This document shows, in pieces, positions 14,958 through 21,460 of a stretch of DNA of 21,460 bases. Both the position numbers and the translations under genes were made by a program. Every line of letters starts with the position of its first letter. The first letter of the stretch is position 1. This stretch comes from a virus. A model generated the notes under the pieces. The model saw nothing but the letters and a program-made list of their open reading frames with translations, did no database searches and was not told where the DNA came from. The stretch lies in the IMG/VR virus record IMGVR_UViG_3300032265_000716, positions 1 through 21,460 of that record. One strand, given 5' to 3'.

Positions 14958-17900
14958 TTAAGCCTGTGCTTCACTCCAACGCAATACCAAGTTACAAGGA
15001 ATTGTTCCTGAACCTGACGCACGATAAATGTTAATTGCAAGTACGTCTGGGCCATTTGGATACGTACCACGTCCACCCAATACCGTGTTAGTAAGTTCTT
15101 TCAATCCTGATAGATCCAATGAACTCAGTGCACCAGGTGCCGCGATGAACGAGAAAATTTGCTCGCCTGGTTGTGCATATGGTGGTTGTCCAAACTTGAA
15201 TGTTACTGATGTTGTACCCGGGGTGATAGTACTAGCATCAGATGTTTGATTAAATGTCACACGATAATACTGTGTATCAAAGAACGAACTTAATACTGCG
15301 GATTGTACATATGTGCTACCTGGGAATATGCCGCCAACCAAAACCTCAGTGCCTATCGTGGCATTTGTTCCTTCCCAGCTGGCTTTCTGAAAGTAAATCA
15401 AGTTAGTTTTGGTAACAGGATAAGAAGTAGTTACAGTGGCCGTGGTGATACCAAGTGTATTAGCATTTCCTACTTTACTCAATGTAATTTGATAATACGT
15501 AACTGCATTATAAGTTCCCCAGAATGCAATACTGTTAATAACAGTGGCGCTTTGGATGCCAGATGCTGTAATACCTTGTCCAGTTGTTAGACCTTTAGCT
15601 ACATAGATAGCATAGTTGGCGGATGTAATATAGACATACTGTTGGTTAGACAATACTGAATAACTTTGGCCGGGAATTAATTCCAAAGTTAATGATCCTG
15701 TTAGAAATGCATTTGTAGTAATAGCACTTGTGGTTTGACTTGCGCCGCCGGCCCAAACAACAGAACCACCTGCTGCCACTTGACTAAAACTTGGCAATCC
15801 ACCTGCACCAGAAGTTTGTAAACCGTTCCATGTAACATCAGTAACGTTGGTAGGATAGTTCTGTGGATTTAACACACCTTCAACAACAATACCGCCTGAA
15901 TATGGAGTACTACCGCTATAGCCGTCTGATGTAATATCAAGTGCTTGCAATAATAACTGAGCACGGTTGATCAAATCTCTGTCGCCCAAATCTCCAATAA
16001 TAGCATTGGATACACTTGGAGCCAATCGTATCATGAATGCTGTTTGTTTGGTAGTTGATGCTAACACGTTTGTACTTTGATAGTTGAACAAATATCCACG
16101 ATCTGAATCAAAGCCACCGTCTTGAATAAAAGCACTACCCCAATGACTAATATTAGGTGTAGCAGTTTGTCCAACTTGAACAACGCCAGTTGTTGCGGCA
16201 TGTGTTGTGGCGGCTGCTGCCGAGAATGTACGATTTTGTCCTGCAACAAATTGAGTAATAGTTACAGCACGACTTGCTCCTGTTAAATTACCTGCACCAG
16301 TTGTTGCACTTTTTCCAGTGTATGTTAAAAATTCATTATCAATATAAACTGTGCCTGCTGTTGAGAACGATGTTAGGTCTGCAACTGGAATAGTTGCTTG
16401 ACTTGCATCCATGGCACCAGTTAGCGAACTGCGGGCACCTTCGTTAATAACTTCATAACGTACTGGGCTGTTACCTGAACGTTGGTATGCTTCTCTGTTT
16501 ACGTTATTACCACGAATTCTGTGGACAAATATATAGTTACCTTCTGGGCCACGGAGCATCCAGTCAATAAATCCAGCACCATACCATGTCCATTGCAATC
16601 CGATCATTTGCATTTTGCCTGGATCAATTACATATCCGCTTGGATTAAATACACCGTTTGATCCGTCACAACGGTCGATGTTCCATTTACTCTGCGGAAC
16701 AATGTATTCAATAGTCTTGGCAATTTTAATACCTGAACTGGCATTAGTACCGCGATAATCAGGCGATACAGTCATCGAAGTATCTGAAATAATCTGAGTT
16801 ACTACGTGTGTCATACCACGAATAACCACTCGGTCTCCAACAATTATTTGGCTGGCAAATCTGGAAGCAAGGCCAGTTACCACATTACTATCAGGCACTA
16901 CTGTTACTGTACCTGATAACTGGAACGTACTTGATCTACGACCAATATACATAGTTTGACCATCGTATTGCCAGAATTGGCCGTTTTGGTCATCGAATGT
17001 TCCAGCACGAACAACAGCACCAACCCAGTTTCTAATAACTACATAACAAGGCCCATCTAATGATGTTGTAGTTGATCCAAGTGTGGTGGCTGCCAATACT
17101 GTGAAAGTACGCTCGTCTACAATTGAATTAATAGTATAAGTTCCGTTGTATCCAGATGTGAATATTCCAAATAACTGTACTGTTGCACCAACTTGAGCGC
17201 CATGATCAACGTCGTCGGTGACTACTGTAATTAAACTACCTATAGTTGTTCCGTTAGATGTAACATTTTTAATATCATAATTAGGAGCAAATAATGCTCC
17301 TGTATTATAGTTAATAGCCTTACCAGACTGATAACGAATGTATTTCTTGCTCATACGAATTGCGTGAGCACCATATGCTGGGCCGCCTGTTCCTAAAATA
17401 ACGCCACCATCAATTGGTCTATGTTGGAAAAATGTATCTGGCCGAGCATAAATCTGGCCACCCAGCGTTCCTGTGATTACACCACTTGTTCTACAAGTGT
17501 AAGTGAATGATGTTAATGTAGGAGTTGACTCAATAAAGAATGGGCCACCTGCAATTTTGTGATTTAGTGTATCTCCACTATCGCTGGTTATAATAACTTG
17601 TATAGTAGATCCAGCGATAAACCCATGGGCCGCTGGAAATGTAACAGTAACTACTGGCGTAGCGGCGGCCGAGTAAGTAAATGCTGGAGCACTGACGCTG
17701 GCTCCGGTGTAAAATCCACCTTTACGTAACTGTATACTTGGAGCCAGTAAAGAATCGTTATTGGTTCCAACAAACGCTTTTGCATAATAATTAAAAGTAT
17801 TTGTGGTAGGAACTGCATTAATAACAAAACTGCCTTCTGCACGACTAAATCCAACCACACTGGACAACAAACCTTTAATAGTAAAAGGCTGTGCAACAAT

Positions 17901-18461
17901 CATACCGTGAACAGAACTTGTAGTAACTGTGATTAAACTTTCGATTGCACCACCGTTAGTACTAATTGCAGAAACAGTTAAATCTGTTCCCGGAATTTCA
18001 TAGATACTTGGATAACCACGTAGCATACTAACTGCTTGCCACTTTGTTGGCTGTAGTCCATACTCAAAGTCAGCGTCAAGCATAGAATATGGAGTAGCAA
18101 CACGCATACGTTCAAATGCATCGGTACCCATATTCCACGGACGAACAGTCATCTCTGGCTTTTCGTAGAAAATTTGGAGTGTATCAGTGGATGAATGACC
18201 AATTGTACTTACTGCAAGGGTAATAGTAGTAACACCATCGGTACTGTCTGTTGCGTTTACAAAATTTGCATCGTTAGCACGGCTAAAGCTAATGGCAGTG
18301 TTTGCATTAGACGAATCAGCAAAGTTATAAAGTATTACGTTTCTAGTAGTATTTGTAATAATCAATAGCTGATTAAGGTCGTATTTGCCTGGTATTTTAA
18401 TTGTGCCGATGTTCGCCGCACCAGGGGCAAAAACATAGCTTCTAATCTGACTTTTAGCCAT
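14958..18461 (-). CDS. Large virion structural protein with repeated beta modules
   Basis: The 1167-residue protein resembles large structural proteins of T4-like cyanophages and other aquatic phages, as I recall: FEKPEMTVRPWNMGTDAFERMRV-like text near 135-155, FFQHRPIDGGVILGTGGPAYGA and RMSKKYIRYQSGKAINYNTG. At least three similar modules of roughly 60-90 residues (about 200-260, 275-345, 405-470) share the pattern s-(L/V)-ITVTT-x-HG-...-G-...-F(T/V)Y, as in Ig-like or beta-sandwich decorations. No enzyme motif is seen. It may be a baseplate or fibre component; which one is not clear. ATG 18461 has CGGAG 9 nt upstream and a late promoter at 18489-18496. It lies downstream of three fibre-like genes. 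Confidence 0.75.
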   Translation of the reverse strand: MAKSQIRSYVFAPGAANIGTIKIPGKYDLNQLLIITNTTRNVILYNFADSSNANTAISFSRANDANFVNATDSTDGVTTITLAVSTIGHSSTDTLQIFYEKPEMTVRPWNMGTDAFERMRVATPYSMLDADFEYGLQPTKWQAVSMLRGYPSIYEIPGTDLTVSAISTNGGAIESLITVTTSSVHGMIVAQPFTIKGLLSSVVGFSRAEGSFVINAVPTTNTFNYYAKAFVGTNNDSLLAPSIQLRKGGFYTGASVSAPAFTYSAAATPVVTVTFPAAHGFIAGSTIQVIITSDSGDTLNHKIAGGPFFIESTPTLTSFTYTCRTSGVITGTLGGQIYARPDTFFQHRPIDGGVILGTGGPAYGAHAIRMSKKYIRYQSGKAINYNTGALFAPNYDIKNVTSNGTTIGSLITVVTDDVDHGAQVGATVQLFGIFTSGYNGTYTINSIVDERTFTVLAATTLGSTTTSLDGPCYVVIRNWVGAVVRAGTFDDQNGQFWQYDGQTMYIGRRSSTFQLSGTVTVVPDSNVVTGLASRFASQIIVGDRVVIRGMTHVVTQIISDTSMTVSPDYRGTNASSGIKIAKTIEYIVPQSKWNIDRCDGSNGVFNPSGYVIDPGKMQMIGLQWTWYGAGFIDWMLRGPEGNYIFVHRIRGNNVNREAYQRSGNSPVRYEVINEGARSSLTGAMDASQATIPVADLTSFSTAGTVYIDNEFLTYTGKSATTGAGNLTGASRAVTITQFVAGQNRTFSAAAATTHAATTGVVQVGQTATPNISHWGSAFIQDGGFDSDRGYLFNYQSTNVLASTTKQTAFMIRLAPSVSNAIIGDLGDRDLINRAQLLLQALDITSDGYSGSTPYSGGIVVEGVLNPQNYPTNVTDVTWNGLQTSGAGGLPSFSQVAAGGSVVWAGGASQTTSAITTNAFLTGSLTLELIPGQSYSVLSNQQYVYITSANYAIYVAKGLTTGQGITASGIQSATVINSIAFWGTYNAVTYYQITLSKVGNANTLGITTATVTTSYPVTKTNLIYFQKASWEGTNATIGTEVLVGGIFPGSTYVQSAVLSSFFDTQYYRVTFNQTSDASTITPGTTSVTFKFGQPPYAQPGEQIFSFIAAPGALSSLDLSGLKELTNTVLGGRGTYPNGPDVLAINIYRASGSGTIPCNLVLRWSEAQA

Positions 18462-18488
18462 TTATACTATCTCCGAATGTATTAAGTT

Positions 18489-18496
18489 TATTTATC
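18489..18496 (-). promoter_or_regulatory. Late promoter box GATAAATA for the 1167-codon gene
   Basis: GATAAATA on the minus strand, 27 nt before ATG 18461. The predicted leader of about 21 nt includes the CGGAG ribosome site, so spacing is conventional. Confidence 0.7.
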
Positions 18497-18528
18497 TTAA
18501 CTGTTTGGTTCATATTGTAACCTGAAGT

Positions 18529-19281
18529 TTAACTGCCCGTAAAATAAGCAATCATTGTGCTGTTTTCTGAGTACCGTTTGGTAACTGCTTGGCTTCTATT
18601 AGAGCCCCACTGTTCGTCTGAACTGTTAAGGGTCACATTAGTAAATTTACCTGCACGAGCAATGGTGTTACCAATAACTACATTATCTAAAGTTCCCGTA
18701 GTTGCTGGATTAATTGTTATTGTTCCAGTTCCAAGCGGACTAAAATTAATCACTTGATTGGTAGTTATAGCCGATATATTACCAATCAGTGAATTTGTAC
18801 TACCCGCAGTTCCTATAATTAATGCACCGAGTGGTGCAATAGTAACCGATCCTGATGTTGGAAAACTAATATTTCCAGTTCCGTCAAACACCACATCATT
18901 GATTGTTTGTAAAGTGGTAAATTTTCCAGTCCGTGGAGTTGTTCCGCCAATATTTACATTATCAATATTGCCAGTAACTGTAGGAGTAATTGTAACTGTT
19001 CCTGTAGGAGTCAGGCTAATTGTCCCAGTGCCAGTAAGACTAACAGTTCCGGAAACACTTAATCCAGTCAACGTTCCAAGAATATTAACCACGCTCGATC
19101 CAAGTGTAGTAGGTGATAATAAATCAACACCATTATAACTTAAAGATGTTCCCGATGTTAATTCAAGGCGTCGGCCAGTAATTGTTAATGTCTTTGTTAT
19201 GAGATTACCTTCAACGTCTACAACGAAGTAAGGACTGATATATCCGTGCGATGATCTAAATAACTTTGCGGCTGTTGTCAT
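18529..19281 (-). CDS. Fibre-like repeat protein, third of three
   Basis: The 250-residue protein has an N-terminal globular segment (KLFRSSHGYISPYFVVDVEGNLITKTLTITGRRL) and then Thr/Gly-rich beta repeats. Two units carry the signature G-x-(I/L)-DN-V-x-IG (NIDNVNIG and TLDNVVIG) followed by (P/A)R-x-GKFT-x-L. The C-terminus, SNRSQAVTKRYSENSTMIAYF, is distinct from the repeats and may be a trimer tip or attachment end. The same repeat occurs in the two upstream genes. Beta-helical or triple-spiral fibres are the usual structure for this kind of sequence. It starts 10 nt after the preceding stop, with a weak GGAAA ribosome site. Confidence 0.7.
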   Translation of the reverse strand: MTTAAKLFRSSHGYISPYFVVDVEGNLITKTLTITGRRLELTSGTSLSYNGVDLLSPTTLGSSVVNILGTLTGLSVSGTVSLTGTGTISLTPTGTVTITPTVTGNIDNVNIGGTTPRTGKFTTLQTINDVVFDGTGNISFPTSGSVTIAPLGALIIGTAGSTNSLIGNISAITTNQVINFSPLGTGTITINPATTGTLDNVVIGNTIARAGKFTNVTLNSSDEQWGSNRSQAVTKRYSENSTMIAYFTGS

Positions 19282-19291
19282 AGTGTTTCCA

Positions 19292-19966
19292 TTAGCACAT
19301 TATCATGCCAAATGCGGCTGCTAACACAGCGGCATAGCCAATTGTTACTGCACTGGTTGCACCGCCTGGTGCTCCGGTCATAGATACTGTTGTAAATCTT
19401 CCGGTAGAAGCAGTTGTTGCACCCACACTAACGTTATCAATATTTCCTGTTACACCCGAACCAATACTTAACACTCCGCTGCCTGTTGGGCTTATTGTTA
19501 TGTTGGCATTAGCCGAATTAAAGTTTACAATTCCATTAGCTGACAACGATGTAAATGCCCCGGTTGCAGGACTTGAACTACCAATGTTTGTATTATTAAT
19601 ACTACCTATAGTTGCAGGATTAATAGTAACAGATCCTGTTCCAGATGGGCTGATTGTTACGTTTGCGTTTGCAGGACTAAATGATATAGTTCCAGTAGCA
19701 GTTAACGAATTAAATGTACCAGCTTTGGGATTAGTTGCACCAATAACTACATTATTAATAGATCCTGTAGTGGATGGATTTACAGTTAAACTGTTTGTAA
19801 CTAATAAGTTTGGTAAATTGCCGCCTGTACTAAATGTAAGTGTATTAGTTGTAGTATTAGTTGTAACTAAAATTCCAGAAGTTCCTGCTACAGTCAGTGT
19901 ATTATTAGTGGCATCCAAGCCAATTGAATCTTGCCCTGCTACTTGTAAATATGTATATCCGTTCAT
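19292..19966 (-). CDS. Fibre-like repeat protein, second of three
   Basis: The 224-residue protein starts MNGYTYLQVAGQDSIGLDATNNTLTV and then has three units of a 53-residue repeat. Units begin SINNVVIG, SINNTNIG and NIDNVSVG, each followed by P-x-(A/T)G-x-F-x-(S/T)L and NA-N-(V/I)-TISP-x-G. It ends with an unusual hydrophobic tail (VTIGYAAVLAAAFGMIMC) with no fibre-tip motif. The ATG overlaps the stop of the 484-codon gene (ATGA), so the two are translationally coupled. The repeat is almost identical in spacing to that in its neighbours, so the three genes probably arose by duplication of one fibre module or form one composite fibre. Confidence 0.7.
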   Translation of the reverse strand: MNGYTYLQVAGQDSIGLDATNNTLTVAGTSGILVTTNTTTNTLTFSTGGNLPNLLVTNSLTVNPSTTGSINNVVIGATNPKAGTFNSLTATGTISFSPANANVTISPSGTGSVTINPATIGSINNTNIGSSSPATGAFTSLSANGIVNFNSANANITISPTGSGVLSIGSGVTGNIDNVSVGATTASTGRFTTVSMTGAPGGATSAVTIGYAAVLAAAFGMIMC

Positions 19967-21417
19967 ACGCCCGCTCCGAGTAAAATTGTTGTTAGTCTAC
20001 TCAATGGTATAAGTTGATCACCGTTGGTAGCAGACCCAGTAAGTGTTATACTTGTAAACTTTGCAGATGCTGGTGTATTTGCTCCAAAACCAACATTGTT
20101 GACTGTGCCTAACACTGGTGATAATAATGTTGTTTTACCAGTGCCCGTTGATGCTATGTTTACATTTTGTGCAGATGAAATTGTCACTGCATTGGATGCA
20201 GACAAATTAGTAAATGCTCCGCTTGCACGAGTTCCAACACCAACTGTTAAATTATTAATAAGTCCCACTGCACCTGAACTAATAATAACAGCTCCAGTTC
20301 CTGTTGGTGTTAATGGAATTTGTTGATTATTAGAACTAAATGTAGTTGCTCCGGTTGACGACAATGATGTAAATGTTCCATCACGTGGTATAGATTGACC
20401 TACAGTTACGTTATTAATACTACCAGTTGTTGCTGGTGTTGCAACAAATGTTCCATCAACATTTAAACTATTAATTCCGTTTAATTGAAAAGTTGTTGTA
20501 CGAGAAGTTGCATTAGTTAATATAGTAACAGAGCTATCGCCTACTAAATTTAATCTTTCAAATATAAATCCTGCAGATAATGTAGGCTGAGTAGCTACTG
20601 CTATCTTAGAAATATTGCTAATATGTATGGAGCCAAATTCGTTTATACCTAAAAATCCATCCGGCAAATTAGTGTTTATCCAATTTTTTGTTATACCTAA
20701 TTCGCCATTTGAATTGCTGGTTTCTCCAAGCAATTCTGGGATACCTGACGGTATAATTTTTTCTGCGTAAGTAGCTTTAAATGTTAGTTTAACTCCGGAT
20801 AGGGACGATAATGATGCTGTAGTACCTGATGGAGTCGAAATTGTATAAGCAAACGACGGGCTTGCACTGCTGGATGATGTTGCGGCCGGAGATACTAATG
20901 TTAATTGTGTATCTGATTGTATTGAAGCAACTATTCCTATTAGTGTAGTAGAGTAAAATAATGAAGAACCTACTGGAACTTCAGTAAGGAATTTTGTACC
21001 GTAGCCTGTGATGTTTGTATAATTTGCAACCCAAATTATGCCGCCTGTGCCGCTTGTTGTGCCGCTGGTTATTGTTTGAGAGTCTTTATAAAAAGGAGTC
21101 GCAATGACTGACACAGTAGACGAATCAACTACTGCACTAAGCTGTATTAAGTCCTTGCCTACGTTTGTTCTTCCAAATACTGTTATAGATGCTTGATTAA
21201 CGCGGCCGCTCACAGTTGCATTGATACGCTCTACATCGTTCGGTCCATATTCTGCAACAATTTCATATGTTGCACTGGAAAATTCACCCACTGCCCATGT
21301 GTCAATAACAGTGGCCGCTGGAACAGCAATTTCTTGTCCTTTGAAGGATAAGTTTAAGCCAGCTTTTAGTTTAAGCGTGTTTCTTAAACCCTTAATGAAA
21401 TAGTCGGTGAAGTTCAT
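19963..21417 (-). CDS. Fibre-like protein with N-terminal attachment domain, first of three
   Basis: The 484-residue protein has a non-repeat N-terminal region (about 1-290) with an adhesin-like beta domain (EIVAEYGPNDVERINATVSGRVNQASITVFGRTN, about 52-85) common in tail-fibre proteins of aquatic T4-like phages. Then come three INN repeat units (SINNVTVG, LINNLTVG, TVNNVGFG), each about 53 residues. It ends in NGDQLIPLSRLTTILLGAGV. Start 21417 has AGGGA about 7 nt upstream and a late promoter at 21438-21445. It is the first gene of the minus-strand block and may attach the fibre to the virion. Confidence 0.72.
   Translation of the reverse strand: MNFTDYFIKGLRNTLKLKAGLNLSFKGQEIAVPAATVIDTWAVGEFSSATYEIVAEYGPNDVERINATVSGRVNQASITVFGRTNVGKDLIQLSAVVDSSTVSVIATPFYKDSQTITSGTTSGTGGIIWVANYTNITGYGTKFLTEVPVGSSLFYSTTLIGIVASIQSDTQLTLVSPAATSSSSASPSFAYTISTPSGTTASLSSLSGVKLTFKATYAEKIIPSGIPELLGETSNSNGELGITKNWINTNLPDGFLGINEFGSIHISNISKIAVATQPTLSAGFIFERLNLVGDSSVTILTNATSRTTTFQLNGINSLNVDGTFVATPATTGSINNVTVGQSIPRDGTFTSLSSTGATTFSSNNQQIPLTPTGTGAVIISSGAVGLINNLTVGVGTRASGAFTNLSASNAVTISSAQNVNIASTGTGKTTLLSPVLGTVNNVGFGANTPASAKFTSITLTGSATNGDQLIPLSRLTTILLGAGV
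20050..20450 (-). repeat. INN/53-residue fibre repeat, upstream part
   Basis: Here lie the three repeats in the C-terminal part of the 484-codon gene. The unit is G-x-INN-x-x-x-G, then P-R-x-GxFTxL, then TxTGTG. The first interval is 53 codons and the second 52. Related units continue in the next two genes (about 18640-19800), making eight units in total. Confidence 0.7.
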
Positions 21418-21437
21418 CTAAAATCCCTATCTTATTT

Positions 21438-21445
21438 TATTTATC
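21438..21445 (-). promoter_or_regulatory. Late promoter box GATAAATA for the fibre block
   Basis: GATAAATA on the minus strand, 20 nt before ATG 21417. The predicted start leaves a leader of about 15 nt with an AGGGA ribosome site. The three fibre genes likely share this transcript. Confidence 0.7.
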
Positions 21446-21460
21446 AAGATACCGGGTTAA

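Noticed and set aside
18758-19138. 126-codon plus-strand frame opposite the 250-codon gene
   Set aside because: Same reason: antisense shadow of beta repeats with Pro/Val bias.
19500-20012. 170-codon plus-strand frame opposite the fibre genes
   Set aside because: It is the complement of the Thr/Val/Gly repeat, with a composition (VPVP..., LIVT...) expected from antisense reading, and lacks a ribosome site.
1-21460. tRNA genes, CRISPR arrays, integrase or attachment sites
   Set aside because: Nothing resembling tRNA cloverleaf arms, spaced identical repeats or recombinase motifs was seen on reading; a dedicated tRNA search was not possible here.

Overview
The window is part of the late, structural region of a T4-like tailed phage (contractile-tail myovirus). 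The DNA is AT-rich, genes are packed with 1-20 nt gaps or overlaps, and T4-type late promoter boxes (consensus TATAAATA) precede many of the genes. Nearly every core protein matches a T4 virion family: tail sheath gp18, tail tube gp19, a tube-fold protein like gp54, head completion gp4, small terminase gp16, neck proteins gp13 and gp14, tail completion gp15 and the nucleotide kinase gp1. The enlarged sheath and the fibre-like repeat proteins resemble those of aquatic T4-like phages. The sequence does not identify the host.

Layout. Positions 1-86 (minus) hold only the first codons of a gene that may be the large terminase. Positions 146-8449 (minus, read right to left) run gp18, gp19, terminator, gp54-like protein, a small conserved protein, gp4, gp16, a protein with a capsid-targeting-like N-terminus, a large head-associated protein, terminator. 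Positions 8561-10126 hold accessory genes: an HNH protein on plus, convergent with a gp1-like dNMP kinase that has its own sigma70-type promoter, then a 2-oxoglutarate/Fe(II) dioxygenase. Around 10955-10996, gp13 (minus) and gp14 (plus) diverge from a 40-bp region with two back-to-back late promoters. Positions 10996-14908 (plus) are an operon gp14 - GIY-YIG homing endonuclease - gp15 - Nudix hydrolase, ending at a bidirectional terminator. Positions 14958-21417 (minus) hold three fibre-like proteins sharing a 53-residue repeat and a 1167-residue virion protein.

The main anomaly is at the endonuclease/gp15 junction. The conserved N-terminus of gp15 has no start codon in its own frame. A start (ATG GCT AAC CAT, 12923-12934) lies inside the endonuclease gene's 3' end, but 40 nt (12935-12974) separate it, out of frame, from the gp15 body. 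Removing the 40 nt restores MANH-FYDGQIRR. The gap is flanked by identical CAT codons, carries a UUCG-loop hairpin, is GC-rich, and also supplies the endonuclease stop codon. This recalls the T4 mobA/gene 60 translational-bypass cassette. A +1 frameshift or a one-base homopolymer error are real alternatives.

A second pattern: several late genes have a late promoter box ending only 4-5 nt before ATG and no Shine-Dalgarno sequence, which predicts leaderless late mRNAs.
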